Shown: positions 43,400-54,214 of the stretch, piece by piece | Position numbering within the stretch: position 1 is the first letter of the stretch | Layout: the number at the start of each line of letters is the position of its first letter | NCBI GenBank assembly: GCA_963575745.1 | Contig: CAUYUJ010005703.1 | Coordinates: forward strand, 288,501-352,500 | DNA: 64,000 bases | Direction: 5' to 3' | From: Prorocentrum cordatum | Lineage: Eukaryota; Sar; Dinophyceae; Prorocentrales; Prorocentraceae | Translations under genes and position numbers: made by a program | Notes under the pieces: generated by a model | Told to the model about the DNA's origin: nothing | The model's database searches: none | Seen by the model: only the letters and a program-made list of their open reading frames with translations

Positions 43400-44115
43400 C
43401 CGGCCGTCAACTGCCCCAGAGCGATGCCCCCTCGCCCCGTCGCCTTCGCGCATGGCGCGCCCCTGGCACGCCACCGTGGCGATGGCCCTGCCGCGCGAGA
43501 AGGGGGCGCCCGTTCGGGCGACCCTCGGAAGCGCGGAAGGTGAACGGCTCCGACGCGCGAGGCTCGATGAACACCAGCTTGCCCGCGAGGTCCCCCGTGA
43601 GGCTCTCGTCGCGGCGCTCGAGGTCGCCCACGAAGGGCGCGCTCGCGTGCTTCTCCATGTGCGCCCAGAACCCCGGCGGCAAGTGCTTCAGGTAGATCCC
43701 CTTCTCCCCATCTCTCTCGGCCTTGCCGACGTCGCCCCGATCTCGAGGGCCCACGACGATGCGCACGATCCGCCCCTCGGCATCCTTGACGAGGCCGCTC
43801 TCGAGGTCCAGCGCATCCAGGAGCCGGCCCCGCATGCCCACGTGCACCGAGCAGTCCGTGCATGTCACCGGTGTTCTTCGGGCCGGCACAGTTCATCATC
43901 TTGGCGGCGTCCTTCCTGCTCATCGTCGGGGCAGACCTGTCGGCGGCCTGCGCTGGGCACGCATGTTCATCCAGCGCGCCACGGTGCCCCAGTAGGACCC
44001 AATCATGTGGCCGTTCTGGAACCTTTCCCCCCGAAGTCTACGATCATCGGGTTTCAGCTGCATGGCGTTCCACGCGGCCCGGATGGCCAGCGGGACCTGC
44101 TTGCCATGGGGACCT
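43400..44115 (-). pseudogene. PIF1/Helitron-type helicase, C-terminal fragment (frameshifted)
   Basis: The minus strand reads LRGERFQNGHMIGSYWGTVA then RWMNMRAQR (about 44040-43945), a frame change, then KDAAKMMNCAGPKNTGDMHG (about 43912-43855), and after another shift VGMRGRLLDALDLESGLVKD with AEGRIVRIVV (about 43845-43755). The GPK-x-TG, L-G-M-R-x-R-L-x-x-x-L-(x)n-G-L-V-x-(D/E)-A-x-G pattern is typical of the C-terminal part of PIF1-like helicases carried by Helitrons and related dinoflagellate elements. The ATPase motifs are not in the window. With the zinc-finger/Helitron N-terminal fragment at 14-16.5 kb, it suggests Helitron-type activity in this genome. Decayed. Confidence 0.55.
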
Positions 44116-44400
44116 GCTTGCCATGGGGCCACGAAAGGCGTAAGGGGCGTGCCGAAATTGGCGCGGTGCCCGCATGCGAACGCAGCCGCTGGGGCCCTCG
44201 GCGGAGCTCCCTAAGGGGCCACGAAACGCGCAAGGGGTGTGCCGACATGGGCGCGGTGCCCGCATGCGAACGCAGCCACGGGGGCCTTCGGTGGAGCTCC
44301 CTACGGGGTCACGAAACGCGCGAGGGGCGTGCCGAAATCGATGCGGCGCCCGCATGCGAAAGCAGCCACTGGGACCTTCGGCGGAGCTCCGCATGGTCAC
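44116..44400 (+). repeat. 90-bp satellite (R5), three copies in copy A
   Basis: Three head-to-tail copies containing GGTGCCCGCATGCGAACGCA and GGGGCCACGAAACGCG. The array is broken at about 44395. Confidence 0.9.
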
Positions 44401-45029
44401 CTCTGACCGGAATTCAGAAAACATTGATCAAACTGCTTCGTCGTTCGAAGGGTCGCCCGACCCTTTGGCAAACAGCGCGGCGCCCTTTGCGCGAAGGCCG
44501 CTTTGCACAGATACGCGCAATTGAAACTCGTCACGAACCCGCGGCGCCGCCGTTTGTCCCAAACGAAAAACAAGCACGCAGAAGCTGGCAACGGGACATT
44601 TGCACTGGCAGTGGCGTCGCGAACAAACAACTCCACGCGCGCTACACCATTCCATCCAATACATTAGCACGAGCGCGGCAGCGCGGGAAACCCGCGGACG
44701 CTGGGCCGCCGACGCAAGGGCGCGGCACTGGCGAGGCGCGCGCGCGTGCAAAAGAGCGCGGCTGAACAAATTGTTCCACAATCGAGGGGGGAGCACGAGC
44801 AAGATTGGCGCAACGGCGAAATGCAGACGATCTTGGGCGTCGTCGAAGAAATGCTTGCGACGCAGCGTCGCACTTGGCCCCGCTACCACTGCCAGGGCGC
44901 ACCCCGCAAACACACAGCGCAGTACCCGCGCCAGCGCTGGGCTCGTTGCCCAAAGCCTTGGCGAAGGCGCAAGCAGGGCTTGGAACCAAGGCTGCAGATA
45001 GGCGTGCTGAGGGTCGCTCGGCGACAGGT
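44401..45029. other. Unassigned insert in the R5 array of copy A
   Basis: Unique sequence of moderate GC separating two R5 blocks. No gene is recognised; no counterpart exists in copy B. Confidence 0.4.
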
Positions 45030-45385
45030 GGACCTTCGGTGGAGCTTCCTGCGGGACCACGAAACGTGTGAGGGGTGTGCCGAAATGGGAGCGGTGCCCG
45101 CATGCGAACGCAGCCGCTGGGACCTTCGGTGGAGCCCCATATGGGGCCACGAAGCGTGTGAGGGGTCATATGATGATGATGACTGCGATGATGGTGATGA
45201 TGATGGTAATGGTGATGATGATGGTGCTGGTGATGGTGATGATGCTGGTGATGCCGATGATGGTGATGATGATGGTGGGAGGAGGGAGGGGGAGAGGGAG
45301 GAGGAGGAAGGAGAGGAGAGGAACGCGGGGCACCGTCTCTTCAAAGCGAGGACCCAACACCACAGGATGGTTGGGAAAAAAACCA
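45030..45385 (+). repeat. R5 remnant, (GAT)n and duplication tail, copy A
   Basis: One and a half R5 units end at AGGGGTCATATGATGATGAT, pass into a GAT tract (45170-45275), then GGGAGGAGG and a unique tail (GAACGCGGGGCACCGTCTC to GATGGTTGGGAAAAA). The same order closes copy B at 50.19-50.48 kb. Confidence 0.85.
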
Positions 45386-46818
45386 TCACCACCAGCACCA
45401 CCACAACCCACCACAGCCCACCACAAACACCACCACCACAACCACCACCAAGAACAACCACACCATTACCAGCACAACCATCACCATCGCCACCACCACA
45501 ACCATCACCACAACCCACCACCACCACCACCACAACCCACCACACCACAACCACCACCACAACCACCACCACTACCACCACCACCACCCACCACCACCAC
45601 CCACCACCACCACCACAAACCACCACCACCACCATCCCCACCACCACAACCACCACAACCCACAACAACCAAAACCACCACCATCCACCAAAAACGCCAC
45701 CACCACCAGCACCACCACAACCCACCATAACCCACAACCACCACCATCTATACCACAACCAAAAAACACCACACCATTACCAGCACGATCGCCACCATCG
45801 CCACCACCACAACCATCACCACAGCCCACCACCACCACCACAATCCACCACACCACCACCACCACCGCCACCACCAATATCACCACCACCACCACCACCG
45901 CAACCCACCACCACCACCACCGCCACCACCAAACCACCACACAACCACCACCACAACAGCCACCACCACCACCACCACAACAACTCACCACCTCCACCAC
46001 TACCAAAAACAACCCACCACCACCACCACAATCTACCACACCACCACGCCACCACCGCCACCATCACCACCACCACAACCCACAACACCACCACCACAAA
46101 CCACCACACCACCACCACCACCGCCACCACCACCACCAGCACCACCTTCACAACCACCGCCACCACCACCACCACCACTAACACCACAAACCACCACACC
46201 ACAACCACCACCACCACAACCACCACCACCACAACAACCCACCACACCACCAAACCACCACCACCACCACCACCACCACCGCCAACCACCACCACAACCA
46301 ATACCACCACAACAAGCCACCACACCACCACCACCACCACGACTACAACCACCGCCACCACTACCACCACAACCCACCAACACCACCGCCACAAACCACC
46401 ACACCACCACCACCACGACCACGACCACCCAGCACCAGCACCACCCACCACCACAACCACCACAACCACCGCCGCCGCCACGACCACAACCACCACAGCC
46501 CACCACCACCACCACCACCACCACAACCACTACCACCACCACAACCACTTCGACTGACCACCACACCACCACCGCCACCGCCAACACCACCTTCACCCAC
46601 CACCACCACCACAACTACCATCACCACCACCACCAAAAACCACCGCACCACCACCACCACCGCCACCGCCACCACCACAACCTGCCACCACAACCGCCAC
46701 AACCACCACCACCACCACAACCACCACCAACCACCACACCACCACCACCAGCACCACCGCCACCACCGCCACGAACACCACCACCACCACCACAGCCCAC
46801 CACCACCACCACCACCTC
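45386..46818. repeat. (ACC)n megasatellite, 1.4 kb
   Basis: Imperfect CAC/ACC/ACA trinucleotides over about 1,430 bp. All six frames can stay open for long distances, giving Thr/Pro/His-rich frames on one strand and Val/Trp/Gly-rich on the other. No gene is inferred. Confidence 0.97.
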
Positions 46819-46970
46819 AGAAAGGCCCCAAGAGACGCCCAAGACGCGCCCAGGAGGCTTCACGAATGCCCTTCAAAAGCAGAGGCCCCCGAGAGCCGTC
46901 CGACGAGATCCCAAAAGGCATCCATTAGTACATTAGGAACTTGACCCAAAACCAAGGCACGTTGGCGGAG

Positions 46971-47003
<33 letters not shown>

Positions 47004-47496
47004 TGACACTCCCCGCCGCCGCCTTTCGCCGCCGCAGGCGCCGGCGCCGGCCCAGAAAAAAAACTCGTCGCCCCCGCCGCCGCCGCCGCCGACGCAGGCG
47101 CCAGCCCGAGGAAAGGGAGAGAAGACAAGTAGGGGAAAAAGGGGGGGGGATACCCCCCCTCCGTCACTGGAAAATTGGGGAGAGGGAGTCGACCCCCCCC
47201 TTTCCATGCAGGGGAGGTGTCCGGTTCCAAACCGCCCCCCCTCCGAGCGACCACAGAACGCGCTCTTCCTATTGTTCGTACCTGTGCGCCCTAGGGTTTG
47301 GAGTGAATGGAGGGAGCGCCTTGGGCGCCCCTCAAAGTCGGCCGTAAGTGTCTTACCGATATTAGGAGAAGAAAGCACAACAACAAAAACATAGAGGAAA
47401 TCTGGGTTGTAGTAGACTTTGCTTAAGAAAACCATATCGCAGGTTTCTAAGTGCGCTATGGGGTTTTGCAGAAGGGCCCCATAACCCTAGTGTTTG
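46819..47496. other. Spacer; short GTC and GCC tracts
   Basis: An R1-like CCCAAGAGACGCCCAAGA lies near 46830. A (GTC)n tract lies at about 46974-47000, and a GCC-rich tract at 47010-47105. Nothing coding is recognised. Confidence 0.4.
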
Positions 47497-48140
47497 GCGA
47501 AGGACCCAACCACATGCAGTTGTGAGTGCCGCAAACGTGCTTGCATTCTTCAATGGCGCTCCCTATGGGGCCACGAACCGCATGAGGGGCGTGCCGAATT
47601 GCGCGGCGGGGTATACAACACGAAAGGAGACGATTGGTCTAACGACGAGAAACTGAGCGCGGGTGAGTCTGAGCGCGAGTGAGTCTGAGTGTGAATGAGT
47701 CTGCGCGCGAGTGAATATATTTGCATAAGTGCGAGCATGGTCACGCCTGGTGTAAATGTATACGAATGTAAATGGTTCCCGTATCCCTGTGGCCGCCGCG
47801 CGAAGCTTCCCCGGGATCCCAGACGGCAGCGCTCACACGCCGCGACGCCCATGCCGGCACGCTCCTCACGAAGATCGCGCCCGCTTCCTTCCCGTTATTC
47901 TTCTGCCTCTTAAGTTGCCCGTGCGCGCCGGTGTCCATGGCTGCGGGCGCGGCGCCGCACGGAGTCTCCGCGACGCACGCCGGTCGCCCCGAAGGGGTCC
48001 CGGCGACGCGCGCGGGTCGTCCGCTGCGCGGAGCAGAGAGAGCTAGCTGGCTGGCTGATAGCGGGCAAGGCTGTGGCCGCTGGGCAGAGCGACGACGGGG
48101 GCGAGCGAGGCGCTGGGCAAAGCGCGGCGCGGAATTCCCG
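47497..48140. repeat. Segmental duplication, copy B, head segment
   Basis: Counterpart of 42497-43170: the same landmark order with scattered substitutions and small indels (for example CTTAAGTTGCCC near 47907 in place of CTTTGCCC). It leads directly into the R5 array. Confidence 0.85.
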
Positions 48141-50200
48141 CGACGCTCGAGATCGGCGCGGTGGGCGCATGCGAGCGCAGCCACTGGGGCCCTCGCTGGA
48201 GCTCTCTGCGCGGTCACGAACAGTGAAGGGTGTGCCGAAATTGGCGCGGTGCCCGCATGCGAGCGCAGCCACTGGGACCTTCGGTGGAACCCCCTATGGG
48301 GCCACGAAACGTGTGAGGGGTGTGCCGAAAGGGTGCGGTGCCCGCATGCGAACGCAGCCACTGGGGCCCTCGGCGGAGCTCCCTGAGGGACCACGAAACG
48401 TGTGAGGGGTGTGCCGAAACGGGTGCGGTGCCCGCATGCGAACGCAACCACTGGGGCCTTTGGTGGAGCTCCCTATGGGGCCACGAAACGTGTGAGGGGT
48501 GTAACGAAATCGATGCGGTGCCCGCGTGCGAACGCAGCCACTGGGGCCTTCGGCGGAGCTCCGTATGGGGTGAGGGGTGTGCCGAAATCGATGCGGTGCC
48601 CGCATGCGAATGCAGCCACTGGGACCTTCGGTGGAGCTCCCAATGGTACCACGAAGCGTGTGAGGGGCGTGCTGACATGGGTGCGGTGCCCGCGTGCGAA
48701 CGCAGCCACTGGGGCCTTCGGCGGAGCTCCCTAAGGGGCCACGAAACGCGTAAGTGGTGTAACGAAATAGGCGGGGGGCCCGCATGCGAACGCAGCCACA
48801 CTGGCCTTCGGCGGAGCTCCCTATGGGGCTACGAAGCGTGTGACGGGTGTGCCCAAATAGGTGCGGTGCCCGCATGCGAACGCAGCCACTGGGACCTTCG
48901 GTGGAGCTTCCTATGGGGCCACGAAGCGTGTGAGGGGTGTGCCAACATGGGTGCGGTGCCCGCATGCGAACGCAGCCGCTGGGGCCTTCGGCGGAGCTCC
49001 CTATGGGGCCACGAAGCGTGTGAAGGGTGTGCCGACATGTGTGCGGTGCCCGCATGCGAACGCAGCCTCTGGGACCTTCGGTGGAGCTCCCTGCGGGACC
49101 ACGAAACGTGTGAGGGGTGTGCCGAAACGGGTGCGGTGCCCGCATGCGAACGCAACCACTGGGGCCTTTGGTGGAGCTCCCTATGGGGCCACGAAACGTG
49201 TGAGGGGTGTAACGAAATCGATGCGGTGCCCGCATGCGAACGCAGCCACTGGGGCCTTCGGCGGAGCTCCGTATGGGGCCACGAAACGTGTGAGGGGTGT
49301 CCCGAAATCGATGCGGTGCCCGCATGCGAATGCAGCCACTGGGACCTTCGGTGGAGCTCCCTACGGGGCCACGAAACGTGTGAGGGGTGTGCTGACATGG
49401 GTGCGGTGCCCGCGTGCGAACGCAGCCACTGGGGCCTTCGGCGGAGCCCCCTGAGGGGCCACGAAACGTGTGAGGGGTGTAACGAAATAGGCGGGGTGCC
49501 CGCATGCGAACGCAGCCACAATGGCCTTCGGCGGAGCTCCCTATGGGGCCACGAAACGTGTGAGGAGTGTGCCCAAATAGGTGCGGTGCCCGCATGCGAA
49601 CGCAGCCTCTGGGACCTTCGGTGGAGCTCCCTGGGGGGCCACGAAACGTGTGAGGGGTGTGCCAACATGGGTGCGGTGCCCGCATGCGAACGCAGCCACT
49701 GGGGCCTTCGGCGGAACTCCCTATGGGGCCACGAAGCGTGTGAGGGGTGTGCCAAAATATGTGCGGTGCCCGCATGCGAACGCAGCCACTGGGGCCTTCG
49801 GCGGAGCTCCCTGCGGGACCACGAAACGTGTGAGGGGTGTGCCGAAACGGGTGCGGTGCCCGCATGCGAACGCAGCCACTGGGGCCTTCGGTGGAGCTCC
49901 CTATGGGGCCACGAAACGTGTGAGCGGTGTGCTGAAATCGATGCGGTGCCCGCATGTGAACGCAGCCACTGGGGCCTTCGGCGGAGCTCCCTATTGGGCC
50001 ACGAAACGTGTGAGGGGTGTGCTGACATGGGTGCGGTGCCCGCATGCGAACGCAGCCATTCGGGCCCTCGGCGGAGCTCCCTAAGGGGCCACGAAACGTG
50101 TGAGGGGTGTGCCGAAGTGGGTGCGGTGCCCGCATGCGAACGCAGCCACTGGGACCTTCGGTGGAGCTCCCTATGGGGCCACGAAACGTGTAAGGGGTCG
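48141..50200 (+). repeat. 90-bp satellite (R5) with 8-unit higher-order repeat
   Basis: About 23 head-to-tail 90-bp units. GCCGAAACGG occurs at 48413, 49121 and 49841: spacings of 708 and 720 bp, that is eight units, the first minus a 12-bp deletion near 48570. Unit-specific variants (for example CGCAACCACTGGGGCCTTTG, AACGAAATCGATGCGG, AACGAAATAGGCGGGG) recur eight units apart. Because 90 is divisible by three and few stops occur, both strands stay open for over 700 codons (30-residue repeats with PACERSHWGLRRSSLWGHE on the plus strand). I treat the frames as a by-product, not a demonstrated gene. Confidence 0.93.
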
Positions 50201-50480
50201 TATGATGATGATGACTGTGATGCTGATGATCATGATGATGATGGTGATAATCATGATGCTGCTGATAATGATGATGATGACGATGATGATGTGATGATGG
50301 TGATGGTGATGGTGATGATGATGGTGATGGTGATGATGCTGATGATGGTGATGATGGTGGGAGGAGGGAGGAGGGGAGGGAGGAGGGGAGGGAGGAGGAG
50401 GAAAGAGAGGAGAGGAACGCGGGGTACCGTCTCTTCAAAACGAGGGCCCAACACCGCAGGATGGTTGGGAAAAATGGAAC
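50201..50480 (+). repeat. (GAT)n, purine tract and duplication tail, copy B
   Basis: GATGAT tract at 50201-50355, GGGAGGAGG to 50400, then GGAACGCGGGGTACCGTCTC and GATGGTTGGGAAAAA, matching the end of copy A. Confidence 0.85.
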
Positions 50481-52660
50481 TGTGGATATACGCACAGTGA
50501 TGGCAATAGGGTCTTCTAGATAATCCCGAACATTCAGATAAGAAATGTGTTATCCTAGGTCTGCGACCCAGGGTTTTGTAGGATAACCCCAAACCTGCTT
50601 GGGAGAGAGTGCCACCAGCGTGTCGGTCGAGCCGCGAGGGAAAGGGAGGAGAGGTATATTGTATATCAGTAGTGGGCCATGGTGAAGCTGACTGCTTGTG
50701 AACGCGCCTGTATCTACCAAATCAAATGAGGTCCATCTGCGGTAATTTGACAGGAGTAGGTACTGGTCGCGAATGTCGCGGTACTTTGTAGTATGCTGCC
50801 CAGTACTGGTTGTGGTGACAACACGTCATAACGTTCACGTAGACTGGTCCAAATTGGAGGTCGTCGGTTTGGGTTTGGGAACAGCCTTGTGTAGCGTTAC
50901 TGCATGATTGGGCGGCGGCTCCCTGAAGGGTGCTCCAGGCATGTGTTCGTGAAGGGTATAGGGGTAGTTCTCGTACCGGGCCTGATACGTACGAAGCCTG
51001 GCGATGTAGTCTTGGAACGTGGGGTCTCCATCCTTGTTGAGGAAGATGGTGCGTCGGTTGAAGATGTGGATATGGTGTTCTCCCCGACTTGCTGCTTCGT
51101 GGTGTGTGGCGATTGCTTGCGCTGCAATGCTCGGGAAGTAAGTGTGTCGCGTTGCCAGCGTTTGTGGAGCCAGCTGTCGCCAAGGTATAGATTGTCTCCA
51201 TTGTTGGGCTTTGATATCCTCGTCTGGAGGGTAAATGATGCATATGTTTTAATGCGGGTGGTGGTGGGTGTACCGGTATGAATATGTGGGATGGTGACCA
51301 TTTGATCATGGCAGTGACTGTGGGCGGGGTTGTAGTTGGTGATACTGTTGCGCTGTTGTTTTTGGGCGTGGTCGGTGGCTATTGTGCTGTCTGGTCAGCT
51401 TGGTCAATCAGGTGTACTGGTGTTGGTTTGTAGGGTCTCTGGTGCGTCGTCGTTGTGGCGGTTGTGGTAGTTCTGCTGACGTGATTATTCGGCATAGGTT
51501 TGCTTGGGATCGTGTTCTGTGGCAGCTGTTTGTAGGAGTGCATGGTGATCTGTTTTGTGATTATTGGTGGAGTCGGTCCGCTTGGTGTGTTAAACGGTTG
51601 TGCAGGTTGCGGCTCTGCTGTTTTTCTGTGTGCAATTTCGGTTCGCTTAGTCGGACTCGCTGGGCTGTTGGGTATGTCCCATGAGGGTGGTAGTGTGGGT
51701 GCGAATGGCTTAGGCCTGCTGGGCTGTGATGATGGTGGTGGTGGTTTGGTTGGTAGCGGCTGTGTCTGTTGCTGGGCGTCAGCGTTGACCTCCCTGTCGG
51801 TGGAGCTGCCGCTGTCGTCATGCTTGTTGGTGGTGTAGCGCCTTGTACTGGTTGGGGTGCAGATCCGCTGTAACAGGTTGGCTGCCTCGCGGAAACACAC
51901 CGCCCAGCTGCACTTCAGGATGTCGTGCTCGTCGTGGCATGTATGGAGCCATTGGGCAGCATCTTGTATGGCGGCGATCTTGACGTTGCCGGGCGGTGCT
52001 TGTCCTCCTGCGATCAGCGCGATGAGGTGGTTGTAGGTCGTGACGACTTGTACCCGTAGTGTTAGGCTGTCTCGGTAACTAGCTGCAAATTCCTTGCCGT
52101 AAAGGTAGGGTGCTGTGGCGGTTTGTGCATCGGCTGGTCTGTTTGAATGGCGTCTTTTATCTTGAGCCTTGTTGTGCTTGTTATCAGTGAGAGTGTTAAG
52201 GTCGATAGTGGAGTGGTCTTGGAGTCAGGTCGGAGTGGTAGGTGCAGTGAGCATTGCTTGTCGCCTTGGTGGACACACATCTCGTTGTTGTACTTGTTGA
52301 GGTATCTGTGCCATACAGGTAGTAGTAAGTCGTCGTTCGAGAATCGAGAGGCGTATGTGTTGGTTGCTTCGTGGTACTATACTGCGTGGTTCCAATGGTA
52401 TTCTTCTTGGCAGTATGTGTACGCGTCGTTGGCGTATTGGCAGTATGCGGTCCAACCATCGGGAAGGTGCATGTCGTGGTACCTTCTAGGTTTGGGCGAT
52501 TATAGACATACTTAGTGGAACTCGGATGCTCTGCTCATATTTGCCCACGGGTCGTGCCTGTCGCTGTTGTCATCTGATTCGGAAATACCGTAGCACAGCT
52601 TGGAGCAGCCTTGCCAATGGTCGTGTTCTTCGTCTTGGTTAGTCTGGGCCGGTAATGTCG
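50481..52660. other. Compositional island; possible decayed minus-strand genes
   Basis: GC is visibly lower, and the plus strand is strongly G/T-rich over A/C. Minus-strand frames are rich in Thr, Pro, His, Ser, Gln and Tyr, for example HLPDGWTAYCQYANDAYTYC near 52470 and SLHLPLRPDSKTTPLS near 52250, but contain stops. The plus strand has Val/Trp/Cys-rich frames. No family was recognised. It could be a transferred segment, an unusual element, or non-coding DNA with skewed composition. Confidence 0.35.
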
Positions 52661-52682
52661 GCATCTTTGCTGGCCCAGGTGT

Positions 52683-52948
52683 CCTCCTGCTCCTCCTCCT
52701 CCTCTCCTCCTCTCGTCCTCCTCCCTCTCTCCATCCTCCTCCTCCTCCTCCTCCTCCTCCTCCTCCTCCTCCTCCTCCTCCTCCTCCTCCTCCTCCTCCT
52801 CCTCTACCTCCTCTCCTCCTCCTCCTCCTCCTCCTCCTCCTCCTCCTCCTCCTCTACCTCCTCTACCTCCTCCTCCTCCTCCTCCTCCTCCTCCTCTACC
52901 TCCTCTACCTCCTCCTCCTCCTCCTCCTCCTCCTGCTCTGCCTCCTCA
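52683..52948 (+). repeat. (CCT)n array
   Basis: About 265 bp of CCT with occasional CTA interruptions. Confidence 0.95.
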
Positions 52949-52949
52949 T

Positions 52950-53690
52950 GCCTCTCCTCCCCCCATTCCCCGACGTCCTTCGCGTCGGGCGCCTCGTTGA
53001 TGAACACGATGCTGGAGGCCGCCTCAGGGGAGGTATAGACGGGGTGCAGATGATGAGGCGGCGGCGGAGCTCTCGGGGTCTCGCAGGGCAATCTTGCCCA
53101 AGGGGGGAAAGGAGCTTGATGAGGACGCGAGCTGTGATGCTGGAAATGAACAGGAGAAGGAGGAAGAAAATGAGGAGGAGGAGCAAGGGAAGGAGAAGAA
53201 AGCAGAAGAAGACGGTGACGAAGAAGTGGAGGAGGGGGTCGAAGCTCGGAACTCGGGGATCCGCGAAAGGGCTCCAGCGGGGCGCCGTTGCTGGGGGCGT
53301 GGAGCATTCAAGGTAGGCACATGATAACTCTGATGATTATGCGCAGGAGCAGAGTGATAGAGAGAGAGAGAGTGAATGAGCGGGAGGAGGAGGAGGAAGA
53401 GGAGGACGAGTAGGAGGAGGAGGCAAGCGCACCACGAAAATCCCGAGTCCCGCCGTATCTGCCATCCCCATTCTGGGCCTCGTTGAGTCGTAGGTCGCGC
53501 AGGGCGGCGCGAGCAGCCGTCTCGTTCATGGCAGGGCGCGTCTGCTCAGAGGGGGGGAGACGGCAGAGATGGAGGAGGAGGAGAATGGCGCCTTCTTCCC
53601 GTTGAACGGGTTCAGCCTCTTCGGCGGAAGCTTAGGCAAACCCTTCAGCGGCGGTTTCTTTCCCATGGCCCGTCTCTTCATGTCCGACAC
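52950..53690 (-). other. Possible multi-exon minus-strand gene, unrecognised
   Basis: Separate minus-strand islands look natural: GKKPPLKGLPKLPPKRLNPF (near 53660-53600), MNETAARAALRDLRLNEAQN (near 53529-53470, preceded by a pyrimidine tract and GAGCAG acceptor), PPLGKIALRDPESSAA (near 53110-53060), and SSIVFINEAPDAKDVGEWGE (near 53015-52955, preceded by CCCTGAG). The last runs into the CCT array as poly-Glu. The islands are in different frames with purine-rich spacers between them, as introns would give. No function can be offered and no complete junction set was found. Confidence 0.3.
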
Positions 53691-54214
53691 GTCCTGTATG
53701 GCGGAAGAGGAGGGCGGGACGAAGAGGAGAGGGCGCAAGAAGAGCAGGGCCAGGAAAGGAGGGAGAAGGAGGGGGAGGGAGAAGACGGATGAGAGAGGAG
53801 GGCAACGCTGACGACGAAAACAAATACAGGAAAGAGAAGTATACATATGCAAGGACCCTAGTCTGTACCATCCTGGACCTGGTCAGGGCGGTGTATGTGC
53901 AGATTTCTCGTCGCCCGAAACACAAGGGAGGTACGAACGTGAGTGACTAGAGTAGGTTTGTTTTACTCGTGTCCTGATGTTTATCTAGGCTCTGTACCTC
54001 CGCAGCTTGCTAGTGTACACACGTGCGTGTTGTTCCACAGCCACTATTTGATCAGACTGGGGCGCCGCCCCAGGGATCACGCAGGCGCCCTCGATCGCCA
54101 GCAGCAGGCAGAGAAAGAGATAGTCCAGCTCAACTCCACTCGCGGTGGGATTCGCAGTGGCTTGAGCCAGAAGAGCGAGTGTGAGGAGTAGTGGTCGATC
54201 AGGAGATCACCACA
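53691..54214. other. Upstream region of the copia element
   Basis: From about 53940 to 54214, the sequence before the gag ATG shows a GGGGCGCCGCCCC dyad near 54060 and an in-frame TAG at 54188-54190. It may contain the primer-binding site or LTR end, but neither could be identified. Confidence 0.35.

Noticed and set aside
44746-45400. Start of a 603-codon ORF as a fusion gene
   Set aside because: Joins R5 satellite, GAT tract and ACC tract; no unique protein domain.
45386-46557. Long Thr/Pro/His-rich ORF through the ACC tract
   Set aside because: Produced entirely by the trinucleotide repeat; all other frames are similarly open.
48141-50200. CRISPR array
   Set aside because: Repeats are contiguous 90-bp units without unique spacers, in a eukaryotic genome; this is a satellite.
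52600-53316. 238-codon plus-strand ORF
   Set aside because: Mostly the CCT array; the charged C-terminal part is the opposite strand of the better exon-like islands.
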